A stretch of DNA of 64,000 nt from the NCBI GenBank assembly GCA_905221605.1, contig CAJNDS010001424.1:303950-367949 (forward strand), read 5' to 3'. Below the pieces are notes generated by a model. It was not told the origin of the DNA. It saw only the letters and a program-made list of their open reading frames with translations, and ran no database searches. Within the stretch, counting starts at the first letter, position 1; each line of letters begins with the position of its first letter. The position numbers were made by a program, and so were the translations under genes. This stretch comes from Symbiodinium natans (Eukaryota > Sar > Dinophyceae > Suessiales > Symbiodiniaceae). Shown one piece after another: positions 1-10,600 of the stretch.

Positions 1-59
1 CTTGCTTTGGGAGGGAGGGGAGTTAACTTACGGTACCTAACTCCCTACTTCCCTACTAA

Positions 60-330
60 TGACCAGTGAGTTGAGCCAAGAGCCAACCAGTTGAGGAACA
101 AGCCTAATTCTTACTTCCCTAATTCCTGATCATCAGTCAGTTGGGAGAACAACCAATCAGTTGAGGAACAAGAACCTGGGCAATCCCCACTAAGAATCAG
201 TGAGTTGGGAGAAGAGCCCAACAGCTGAGGAACAAACCTAGTTCCCTACCCTAAACCCTAAACCCTAAACCCCTAAACCCTAAACCCCTAAACCCTAAAC
301 CGAGGAACAAGAACCTGGGCAACTTCCTGT
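60..330. repeat. Imperfect tandem repeat, about 72-bp period
   Basis: Three diverged units are centred near 66, 137 and 209. Each has an AGT-AGTTG core followed by AGAA and CAACAG and ending TGAGGAACAA. The end of the unit plus AACCTGGGCAA recurs at 302-322, right at the start of the first exon-like segment. It is noncoding and probably intronic. The last unit is separated from the exon by a short AAACCCT-type run (240-300). Confidence 0.6.
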
Positions 331-443
331 GGACTGGCTTCATGACGCCCGCCACAGCATTCTCCCCCACGAACCGCTTCGGAGTGGACTTGTTGGAAGT
401 GGTTCTCCAGGCCACCACAAGCCCTAAGGGTCCACGAACCTCA

Positions 444-485
<42 letters not shown>

Positions 486-3400
486 GTATATATATTATAT
501 ATATATATATATATAATATTATATATATATATATATGTAGTGCATACTTGGCCCTTAGAGGGGTTCCCATATAGTAGCTCTAGCGCCCAAGTATATACTA
601 TACAGGTACAGGGACCCTTCGGGTAGGAAAATGCATCTGCTGTCGCAGCTTCCGCCAGTCATCCTAGCAGCGTCATGAGAGTTTTAGCAGAAAAGGTTTG
701 GGTTGACAGGGTTTAATTCGGGTTTTGAGAATGGCCTTATAAGGGTACGTGTAGTTCGTGAGGCAGGACTCGTGAACCTCGCAAGGTGCGTGTGAAGCTG
801 CAACTCATGGGGGTTAAGGTCCAGGGCAGATGCAGTGATGCGGGGATTCCTGAGCTTGTAATGATGATCCCTAAACCCTAAACCCTAAACCCTAAACCCT
901 AAACCCTAAACCCTAAACCCTAAACCCTATCATCCCCTCACATCTTCCAGAGCCCGGCAAGGTGGAGTTGGCGCGCTTGGGCGGGGTCTACCGTGGCTTC
1001 AGTCGGGGTGTTGTGGATGCTGAACATTCGCTGGTGGGCCACTATTCTCTGACAGGAGGGGGGTTTAGGGTTTAGGGTTTAGGGTTTAGGGTTTAGGGTT
1101 TAGGGTTTAGGGCACCGGCGTGATGGCAGGTGGGGTCCTTGGGTGTTCGTAGGCATGTGCACAAGTACATGGAGCGCTTCAACCCCAAACAGCAACCCCC
1201 CAAGCCCATGTGCGAAGTCGTCAGCCCTCAACTCTACAGTAATCACCACAAAAGTGTTAAATGCCCTTATGGGTTTTAGGGGTGCAGGGGCTTGGGCGGG
1301 TTTTGAACTGAGTTTTGGGCCCAGGCTTTCGCGTTCACGTTTTCCTGTTGTCTGTTTAAGGGTTGCTTCAGCTTAGTGTTCGATACGTAACCCAACATAT
1401 TCTCAAAGCTTGACCTGAATAACCCCATACCCTAAACCGTTCCCCTAGGAATCTGAAAATGCAGCTGGCGGGTGCTTCAAGTTTCAGACCTTGCATACTG
1501 TAGTCGCTCTATGGTCAGTTCTCTGAATGAGGGTCCATTTTTGAGTAGCTTGAAGATTCCAAACCCCAAAAGGGGCCATAATGTAGAGAAGCGATCCTAT
1601 GCTTCAGTAGTACTACAAGAGCCCCACTACAGCTAGTATTATCTATACAAAGGCTTAAACATTTCCACAAACTCCATAAACCTTGAATCCCAAACCCTAA
1701 ACCCTAAACCCTGCATCCCAAACGCTATGAACACCGAACCCTGAACTCCCGAACCTGCGGGTCCCCTTCCAAGGGTTTAGGGTTTAGGGTCGCAGGAGAT
1801 CTCGCCGACGGTTTCTTGGAGTTGCGCGCCCAGCAGTTGAGAGAGGCAGGGGCCCTGAGAAGGGACCCTCGGGTTTAGAGGGCTTGGCGTTTGGGATTTT
1901 AGGGCGTGTAAATATACTTATGAATATAAACATGAACATATTCTTTTATAAATATCAGTATAGATATAAATATGAATATGAAAATAAATACAAACATGAA
2001 GAAATAAATAAAGAAACATAAAAATATATGTATATATACTTGTATATAGATGTAACTATATATAAGGGCTTTGCAAAGTTTTCGAGGGGTTCAGGGCTTA
2101 TACAAGGTTTGTAAGGTTTATATCCTGTACGGGGCTTCGGGCTCAATAGGAAGCTGAGAAGCCACAGCCGCGATTCGGATTTGGAGCTGAGTCTTATTCA
2201 GGACGTTTCAGGGTTAGCGTTGAAATTAGGGTTGGGTGTCGGAGTTGGACAGCGTTTTGCCCTGATATTTGCGGAATCTGGTTCTGAGCCCATAATTACG
2301 CCTCATACAGCCGCATAAGCCCTCTAAACGTCACAAACATACAGAACCCTATACTCCCTGTATACCTCATAAACCTCGTAAAAATATAAAAACGCATAGG
2401 CGCTGTAACCCTAAACCCTAAACCCTCAACCCTAAACCCTAAACCCTAAACCCCAAACCCTAAACCCTAAACCCTAAACCCTAAACCCTAAACCCTATAC
2501 CCAACCCTTCGAATGCACCTGAAGCCTCCGCCACTGTTTTGCCGCAGTACGGTGGCCTGCCGAGCTGGGTTTTGGGGTTTAGGGTTGGGTTTAGGGTTTA
2601 GGGTTTAGGGTTTAGGGTTTAGGGTTTAGGGTTTAGGGTTTAGGGTTTAGGGTTTAGGGTTTAGGGTTTAGGGTTTTAGTGTTTAGGGTTTAGGGTTTAG
2701 GGTTTAGGGTTTAGGGTTTAGGGTTTAGGGTTTAGGGTTTAGGGTTTAGGGTTTAGGGTTTAGGGTTTAGGGTTTAGGGTTTAGGGTTTAGGGTTTAGGG
2801 TTTAGGGTTTAGGGCAAGTGGGTGTGGCAAGGACATATCAAGTGCCTTTTCCAGCCCAGGGGGATGGTTTCCAAGATGGCAAAAGAAGGATCAGGAAATG
2901 TACACTCTGCTGGGGCTGGTTGCAGAACCCTAAACCCTAAACCCTAAACCCTAAACCCGAAATCCCACCTAAGCCCCAAGCCTCAAGTCCATTCACGATG
3001 GGTAGAAACCCTAAACCCTAAACCCTGAACCCTGAACCTTAAACCCTAAACCCTAAACCCCAAACCCAAAACCCTAAACCCCAAACCCTAAACCCTAAAC
3101 CCCTGTGGAGGCCCGCCTTGCTGAGCACCTGCGTCTTGCCGCCGCAGGCCTTCTCGGCTCCTTTGCTCGTGTAGGGTTTAGGGTTTAGGGTTTAGGGTTT
3201 AGGGTTTAGGGTTTAGGGTTTAGGGTTTAGGGTTTAGGGTTTAGGGTTTAGGGTTTAGGGTTTAGGGTTTAGGGTTTAGGGTTTAGGGTTTAGGGTTTAG
3301 GGTTTAGGGTTCCAGGCCTGTTCAGTCCCTTTCTGCTTGGAGAGTGATGGGTACTTAGAAGATTTTACTGAGGGTGCTTCTGACTCTACTTGTATAATTA

Positions 3401-4633
3401 CACACCCATGCATGGAACCTCCAAGTACTGGCTCTAGATAGGAAAGTCGGGACCTCAGTTGCTCTACATCGTCCTTTGAGTTAACCCCGAGTTTCAAAAT
3501 CTGCTGCGAGATTATCGCGGGGTGCCAAATTGCCCAGTAGTACCCTAAACCCTAAACCCTAAACCCTAAACCCTAAACCCTAAACCCTTTTTTCCAGGTT
3601 ATGGTCTAAGTCAGACTATTTCAGGCCTGTCTATTGGGCCACCCCCCCCCCCCCCCCCGCCCTAAAGCCCCTGAAGCCCCTACAGCCCCCCGGAGCTCCT
3701 AAGGCCCTCAAACACCCTAAACTCCCTCCTGAACCCTGAGCCCCCCAACACCTCTAAACCACCTAAACCCTGAACCTCCTTAGCCCTAAACCCTGAGTCC
3801 CTAAACTCTTAAACCCCCTAAACCCTACACCCCTAACCCTAAACCCTAAACCCTAAACCCTAAACCCTAACCCCTAACCCCTAAACCCCTAAACCCTGCA
3901 CCCTAAGCCAGGCGGATATGACAGTTTGGAGCACCTCGGCCTCAACCAGGTGCTGGGCTTGCCCTCTTGAGCTTCTAAGCCTCAACTCGACGTAGGGTTT
4001 AGGGTTTAGGGTTTAGGGTTTAGGGTTTAGGGTTTAGGGTTTAGGGTTTAGGGTTTAGGGTTTAGGGTTTAGGGTTTAGGGTTTAGGGTTTAGGGTTTAG
4101 GGTTTAGGGTTTAGGGTTTAGGGTTTAGGGTTTAGGGTTTAGGGTTTAGGGTTTAGGGTTTAGGGTTTAGGGTTTAGGGTTTAGGGTTTAGGGTTTAGGG
4201 TTTAGGGTTTAGGGTTTAGGGTTTAGGGTTGGCAAGTTGGAGGTTCATGAATATCGAGTAGGGTTTCGGGTTTAGGGTTTAGGGGTAGGGCTATAAGTAT
4301 CCTATCTTGTAACCCCACTTATAAGTACCCCTGAACCTTCAAGTGCCCTAAGAACCCTAAACCCTAAACCCTAAACCCTGGGCCATCAAATTCCTCCACG
4401 GTTTGTGTTTGCGGGGTGGGGCGGTTCTGGTATGGCTCCGGGGTTGCAGATAACACCCCAAGCCCAAGTCCCAAGTCCCAAACCCTAAACCCTAAACCCT
4501 AAACCCTAAACCCTAAACCTTAAACCCTAAACCCTAAACCTTACGAGGGTTATGTGATCTACCTGCAGGAGCTTCCAGCACAAGGAGGACCAGTACTTCA
4601 GCTCACACTGCGTCAAGGACTCCGCCCTCAAAG
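321..4633 (+). CDS. Exon islands of an unrecognised multi-exon gene
   Basis: Short open, codon-like segments lie between telomere-type arrays, most of them preceded by AG. Approximate exons are 321-420 (NFLWTGFMTPATAFSPTNRF), 951-1054 (reads VELARLGGVYRGFSRGVVDA), 1153-1220 (HVHKYMERFNPKQQPPKPMC), 1796-1849 (DLADGFLELRAQQLREA), 3105-3170 (VEARLAEHLRLAAAGLLGSF, GT donor at 3171), 3912-3949 (GYDSLEHLGLNQ, GT donor) and 4569-4633 (SFQHKEDQYFSSHCVKDSAL). I do not recognise the protein. The frames of successive islands were not all joined, so exons are probably missing and the islands may belong to more than one gene. Boundaries are good to a few bases at best. Confidence 0.45.
422..623. mobile_element. 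Inverted-repeat element, family C, expanded by an AT tract
   Basis: The ends CCCTAAGGGTCCACGAACCT and AGGTACAGGGACCCTTCGGG are inverted copies of each other, as in the cleaner copies at 21781 and 41348. The middle is replaced by about 100 bp of TA dinucleotides with TATG interruptions (442-538). It directly follows the exon-like segment ending near 420, so it probably forms part of an intron. Confidence 0.7.
2574..2816 (+). repeat. Interstitial telomere-type array (TTTAGGG)n
   Basis: About 240 bp of nearly perfect TTTAGGG heptamers with one TTTTAGTG interruption near 2674. A C-strand array (AAACCCT) at 2409-2502 lies just upstream in the opposite orientation. The two flank only about 70 bp of other sequence, so this is not a chromosome end. 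Confidence 0.95.
3173..3310 (+). repeat. Interstitial telomere-type array (TTTAGGG)n
   Basis: About 19 near-perfect heptamers. The array begins directly at the GT donor (GTAGGGTTTAGGG) of the exon-like segment that ends at 3170. Confidence 0.95.
3334..3429. mobile_element. Inverted-repeat element, family D
   Basis: Diverged copy of the element whose clean form (47877-48000) has ends TACTTGGAGGTTCATGGG and its reverse complement. Here the left end reads TGCTTGGAGAGTGATGGGTA and the right end GCATGGAACCTCCAAGTA. It sits right after the telomere-type array at 3173-3310. Confidence 0.6.
3993..4229 (+). repeat. Interstitial telomere-type array (TTTAGGG)n
   Basis: About 33 almost perfect TTTAGGG units, one of the longest in the window. 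Exon-like segments lie on both sides (3912-3949 and 4569-4633). Confidence 0.95.
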
Positions 4634-5680
4634 GCTTTCGCGGGTTTAGGGTTTAGGGTTTAGGGCTTAGGGTTTAGGGCTGACCCCCGAAACCCACTTT
4701 AGGGTTTGGGGTTTTAGGGTTTAGGGTTTGGGTTTAGGGTTCGGGATTTTGGTTTTAGAGTCTGGGTTTTTTCAGGGTTATAATGTTTGGTGTCTAGGGT
4801 ACCCCAAAGCTCAACCCTAAACCCTGGACTACCCTAGAACACCAAATGCAGGGGGCCTAAGCCTATACTCCGAACTCGGAGGTCCATGGGGTACTTATAT
4901 ATGGACGGCCTAAGTAAGGTTATCGCCACACTTACCCTGCTGATAACCCTAAATCCTAAACCCTAAACATTATATGGAAGAATGGGAAAGTGCTCGACTC
5001 AGGAAGTTTTGTTCCCTGTTCCAATTCGGCGATCTCTGGTTTTCCCATCTACTTGGGATGATTTGTTCGTTGACTAGCTTGTGGACTTTTTAAACCACCA
5101 ACCAGATTCGTTTGCTCAGCTGTTCAACTGTCTTCTGGTTTAGGAGATCCAATCTCATACTCATAGTCCATCAGTCCATCAAGTTTCCTAGGATGCCCAG
5201 TAGTTTCCTTATTCCCTTTTTTGGGGGGTTTAGGTTCCCTTATAAACCCCTTTAAGCAAAAAAGGGCACCCAAGCCTAGGTTAGTAGGCAGCCTAGTTTC
5301 AGCCTGGAGCGAGGGCTAATGAGATTGCCGGATTGCAGGCGAGGTGATAAATCCCCAAAGGAGGACTAGGGAACCTGAAAACCGGACCGCCACAGTGCTA
5401 CAGCTGGAGTTGAGGGTTTAGGGTTTAGGGTTTAGGGTTTAGGGTTTAGGGTTTAGGGTTTAGGGTTTAGGGTTTAGGGGTGCGGCTGGCGCTGGTGCTT
5501 GTGGTGAGAGCAATGCTCGTCGCAGACTAATCCTCTGCAGTTTACAGGTCGAGTTTTGTCTTTGCCGTTGGCACTTGCAGGCAGCAGTGAGTACTGTGTG
5601 GTGAGGACTACAGAGTTTCATCATTTTGTAGTTACACGTGTTCTTCAGGCTTGGTGTTGTTTCCCGCAACTTGGGTAGAA

Positions 5681-6531
5681 ATGGCGATGCACGTGCAACT
5701 CCTTGCGTCGGGTGAGTCTGTGACAACGCTTGATCCAAGCAAATTTGCGGGCAAAGCGGCGAAGGAGGTGAAAGAAGCCTTGACGTCTCATGTTGGCGTC
5801 TCCAGATTTCGACAAAGACTCCTGGCTGGAGATGGCACGTGCGAGGTCGCAGACGATGAAATCTTCGCTTCCGATGGTGGCCCTCTCACGGTGAATCTGG
5901 TGAAGTTGGCCTTCTGTCCACCTAATGCTGCGCTCGATCAACAGATGATCGATGCCTCTCGGGGCATCGACACGGCGAGGCTTGAAGAGCTGCTGAGACG
6001 CCCGCGCAACCCCAATGTGATGGATGAATTTGGCCATACACCCTTGCACTACGCTGCTTTGAATGGACGTCTGGAGGCCATGCGCCTCTTGCTAGAGGCC
6101 GGCGCCGACAAAGACGCCCTATCGGTCAAAGGGAGGACGCCCCTCCATTTTGCAGCTCGAAGTGGCCGGTGACTTAGTAGTAGAGTCGGTAACCTTTAAA
6201 AAACTTAAACCTTTTTGGGGGTATTCTAACTCCCTTTAAAATTTCAAAGGGTAACCTTTAATTCTCCCAGGTTGCTGGACAACTAAGGTTCGAGGCTGTG
6301 CGTTTGCTTATTGAACAGGAGGCTGCTTTGGATCGAACAGAGGCCGAGGCAACGCCGTTGATTGCTGCAGCCGGTCAGGGTCACCTTGATGTCGTGCGCT
6401 TGCTGGTTGAAGCGGGCGCGGACAAGAATTTTGCCATGAATGCCGGGGTTGCTGGTCATTCTACGGCTTTGGAAGTAGCGACGCGACGAGGTCACAAGAA
6501 TGTTGCGAGCTATCTCGCGGAACTCAGTTGA
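5681..6531 (+). CDS. Ankyrin-repeat protein with ubiquitin-like N-terminal region
   Basis: Two exons, 5681-6168 and 6288-6531, encode about 243 residues. Residues 1 to about 80 (start MAMHVQLLASGES) resemble the short ubiquitin-like lead common in dinoflagellate ankyrin proteins. Four ankyrin repeats follow, marked by GHTPLHYAALNGRLEAMRLL, GRTPLHFAARSGRFEAVRLL, ATPLIAAAGQGHLDVVRLLV and a last degenerate STALEVATRRGHKNVASYLA. Ankyrin repeats bind other proteins; the partner is unknown. The single 119-nt GT-AG intron falls inside repeat 2, after the G of an Arg codon, and splicing restores the repeat exactly. The start is the first ATG in frame; an AG at 5648-5649 could be the trans-splice acceptor. 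It stands alone between telomere-type arrays. Confidence 0.88.
6169..6287 (+). mobile_element. Introner, family A (intron of the ankyrin gene)
   Basis: The intron runs from GTGACTTAGTAG to AACTAAG. Its ends CTTAGTAG and CAACTAAG are the family A termini seen again at 17169, 23138 and 57176. Internal inverted segments (GTAACCTTTAAA against AAAGGGTAACCTTTAA) are compatible with a fold-back. The exon resumes with GTTCG against GTGAC at the donor, a weak target duplication. Confidence 0.8.
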
Positions 6532-7667
6532 CTGTCTTCGCAAGGCTGGCTGACGGTGTTGCATGCCCACAATCTCACGCTTTGAGATGTTAACTATTTA
6601 GTAGCGCTTGCGATAGGTAGGGCTTTGGAGACAGATGATAAGCAACAAGTCAGCCAGTCAGAGATGTGACGGGCGCACGCACTCAGCACAGCGCAAAACG
6701 TTCGGAGCGTACACACCACAGGCATTTAATGCAGGATAGATTCTTGATGATCAGTGCACATATCCATTCTACACATGTACACACGTATTTGATTGCATGC
6801 GCTGAGAGCGCACCCGTTTGTATTAGACTGCGCGTAGAACATACATACTCATTTATATATGTATATATGTATATGTATATATACATGTTGCACTGTCTTT
6901 AGTATGGCCCCCCCCCCCCACTTTGTTTGGACCCTCTCTAAACGCGTGGCGCGGCGACCCCCCCAAACAAATTGGAGGGGGGGGGGGGGACCGCCCTCAA
7001 GGCCTCAAGCCTCTAGGACCTCCAGGCCTGAAGCTTTCCGGCCTTTGAGATTCCTGGAGCCCAAGGCCCTCAGGGCCTCAAGCCTTTACTGCGAGCCCTC
7101 AAACCTAAACACAAACCCTAAAGACAATCATCCGAAAAAAAAAGGTATTGTAGAGGGTAGCCAGACAAATTTACTAAAGACAGCCTGACCGGCCCGTGGG
7201 CTACCCATCACAAAATTTGCTTGGGGCCTCGTTTTGTAATGAATTTCCATAAGGCTTTGAATGGAACTGGCCGGGCTTAGATTTCTGGATTCTCCGCATT
7301 CTGGCTCTTTAAGATTCCTGGAGCCCAAGACCCTCAGGGCCTCAAGCCTCATACTGCTTAAGCCCTTAACCCAAACCACAAACCCCCCCAAAAAAAAAAA
7401 AAAACCTCCGGAAAAAAACTTGTGATAATAGCAGGTACACAGCGGATTACGACAAAGATCCCAGTAGGGGGATATGTAGAGAACAGCACAAGACGTCGAT
7501 CCCCACAACCAAAGGTCGAGCTTAGCAAGGCTTCTGGACATGAAAACTCGTTACCGAAAGTTTGTAACCCTAAACCCTAAACCCTAAACCCTAAACCCTT
7601 GTGCCCCTGAAGGGTCCCCCCCAAAAAAAAGGGGATTCCCATACGAAGAGTCCCCTGAAAGCTCCAG
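6532..7667. other. Gene-free stretch with local duplication
   Basis: No supported gene. An AT/GT tract lies at 6850-6890. A unit of about 37 bp (GATTCCTGGAGCCCAAG followed by CCTCAGGGCCTCAAGCCT) occurs at about 7049 and again at about 7311, suggesting a diverged direct duplication of roughly 260 bp. Poly-C, poly-G and poly-A runs break up the rest. Confidence 0.5.
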
Positions 7668-10600
7668 GAGATCGAAGGCTACGTCCGGCGAGAGCTGACA
7701 ATTGACCATAACATCCCCATTGCAGAGGCCGGGGCCCGCTTGAAATGGTTTTGGGGTTGGGGTTTGGGGTTTAGGGTTTAGGGTTTAGGGTTTGAGGTTC
7801 AGGGAGGCTTAGGGAAGTTTAGGATTCAGGGTTTAGGGTTTATACTTTCCCTTGAGTTAGGCTTGAGAAGATTCTAGATATAGGAGTAGAGCTTTCAGAG
7901 TGATGTGGCCCCGACAACCCCGCAAGGGGGATGTCTTGGGGGGGGGAGGGGGGCGGGGGTATTGGTGTGGCCCGCTGGAGGTGAACACGAAGCCGGATTT
8001 TTGTTGTTGTTTTTTTTTTTTTTTGGTGGGGGGGGGGGGGGGGGGGTTGGTCGGGTTCTTCTCTGAAGAAAGTTTCCACAAGAGCAGAACAGCTTGATGA
8101 CCCCACATTGCGGTCGTGACTGAACCAAACCTCCTTAGATAAATCCAGCTACATATAAAACCTTTTGTGGAAATGCGCTACCTCGACGCGAGCACACGAA
8201 ACACGCCCCTTTTCCAATTGTGTAGGGCCTAGGTTCCCTTGTTAACCTCTTGAAGCAAAAATGGATACCCCTTTTATACTTAGTTTCTGCGGGGCAGTGG
8301 GACCTATACAAACTCTCAACCCCCTACATTGCGATGTTCCCCTTTGTACTAGCAGTCCTTAATAGGGATTGTGGTAGGGGGTACAATAATCCCTATGAAC
8401 GACTGTTAGTATAAGGGGGAACATCCCAAACCCGACATCTTAAACCCCCCCCCAAACCCGAAGAAAAGGCAGAAAATAAACTTAAGCCCCTGAAGCTCTA
8501 AATCCAACATAAAGCAAACAGTGGAGAAGAGGCCCCTCCGCCGAAGAAGGCCAAATGCATATGGTGAGTTCTCTAAATTATGGTGCCTTCTGGGGTTACT
8601 ATTTTCAAGGCGGCCCCTAACATGTAGGGTGCCCAAACAAGGGACCATCATTAGAGCCCTAAATCCTAAACCTTAAATCCTAAACCCTAAGCCCTAAACC
8701 CTGAACCCTCAACCCTAAACCCTAAACTCTAAACCCTAAACCCTAAACCCTAAACCCTAAACCCTAAACCCTAAACCCTAAACCCTAAACCCTAAACCCT
8801 AAACCCTAAACCCTAAACCCTAAACCTAACCCTAAACCCTAAACCCTAAACCCTAAACCCTAAACCCTAAACCCTAAACCCTAAACCCTAAACCCTAAAC
8901 CCTAAACCCTAAACCCTAAACCCTAAACCCCAACCCCAAACCCTAAACCCTAAACCCTAAACCCTAAACCCTAAACCATATCATCGAGAAGAGAGGTGCG
9001 GCAGCACCTGGCACAGTGCTACGCCGACCTGGGGCTTGCAGGGGCTTCGCGACCCTTCGACTCGGAACTGCTTGTCGAGAGTCTTCAGGTTTGGGGTTTA
9101 GTTAGGGTTTAGAGTTTAGGGTTCAGAGTCTTCAGGTTTAGGGTTTGGGCTTTCGTGAGTGTTTAGGTTTTTGGGTTTAGAGTCTTTAAGATTAGGGCTT
9201 TAGGGCTTTAGTGGTGGGAGGGGGTGCATTTCAGGATTTGAAATCCAGGCTTCTTTGGGATTCATAGGAATGGCATGTTGTTCTCGAAAAGGTTCGGGAA
9301 GTATATGTTTGCAGGCTCCACGTCGGGTGGCGAATGAAGGCTTCGCGTTGGGAGTATCGGGAGTTTGGGACGCTAAGGGTTCGGCACGTGCGGTTGGGGC
9401 GTGGGTGTGCTGGGTGTAGCAGGTTTTGGTTGAGAGGGTGTAGCCGAGGTGTGTTTATATGATAGTGGGTTTAGGGTTTAGGGTTTCGGGTTTAGGGTTT
9501 AGGGTTTAGGGTTTCGGGTTTAGGGTTTAGGGTTTAGGGTTTAGGGTTTAGAGGACCCAGAGCAGGACTCTGATTATTTTCAACGTGCGTCGAACCCCCC
9601 GGAGCCGCTGCACCTGCTCAGGATATCATTTCTCTGATTTCGGGCACAGTACCAACTTCAGGTGTCTCGTCGGCTGAACCAGAGAAGCAATGCTGTGTTT
9701 CGGGGCGTCTGCATCTCCATGGTAGATGTACAACAATGTGAATTGCATACGGGCGACACGCAGCGGGAAGCATTGTTTTTTTTTTCACAAATTTGTCTTG
9801 TTGATGTGGATTGCCTCTTGAAGCAGTCAGTCGCCACTAGCGGCGTGCGAGGGCCATGATGGCTGTCAGGTTCTTCGTGGATGGAAAAGGCTGGCTCTCT
9901 GCCTGCTGTGAAGAGCAGGACTTTGATTTCGTGCGAAACTTCGTTCAGAAGTCTCGGCTGCATGGCTGCAGAAGATTTAGGGTTTAGGGTTTAGGGTCTA
10001 GGGTCTAGGGTCTAGAGTCTCTCACGGGCTTAGGCAGCTGGCGGCTGCCTTTTTTTTGGAGTGGGACGTGCTTCATTAGGGCTTCATTGCGACTTGTCCT
10101 CATTGTAGAATCACTGTAGAAGTGTGCAGAGCCTGTTCCTCACAGAAATCTGATAACTGTAGAAGTCTGCAGACGAAGGCATATAGTATAGGGGTCGGAA
10201 TAATTGCTAGTAATGTTCCCTGAGGGTTCCTGTAGAATTATACTATAATAGCCCGTTCTCCCGAAATCCCAAATACTGAAGCCATGCAAGTCAGCTGCGC
10301 AGATGCGCCCCCAAACCAACCTAAACCATCCTAGACCCCCCAAACCCGAAACCCTAAACCCGAAAGCTGTTTGGTGAGGGCCTCTGAAGGCATGATCGAA
10401 TCATGTGGTGGCTAGTGGCGGTGGGTGTCGTTATGCCTGCACGGTGTCAATTCGGCCCCCTGAACCCTAAACCTTAAACCCCAAACCCTAAACCCTAAAT
10501 CCTAAATAATAAGCAGCTCAGGGACGCTGGCACGCCCCATGCCAGGCTGGCCCGGATTGTTTCAGGTGCTTGGGCATTAGGTCAAATTAGGTGCTGCTTT

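Noticed and set aside
2574-4229. Chromosome end (true telomere)
   Set aside because: The arrays occur throughout the 64 kb, in both orientations, and are separated by in-frame exons of continuous genes. A chromosome end would be terminal and in one orientation.
3993-4229. CRISPR-like array
   Set aside because: The unit is a 7-bp telomere heptamer with no spacers, in a eukaryotic gene context.
5651-5680. Earlier start of the ankyrin protein
   Set aside because: Only TTG/GTG codons lie upstream in frame; the first ATG is at 5681.
7840-8128. Several overlapping minus-strand open frames with Pro/Lys runs
   Set aside because: They are generated by poly-G and poly-T tracts at 7930-8046, and all three frames are open.
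9658-9963. Minus-strand 101-codon frame
   Set aside because: Composition is not protein-like, an equally long frame exists on the other strand, and no motif or neighbour supports it.
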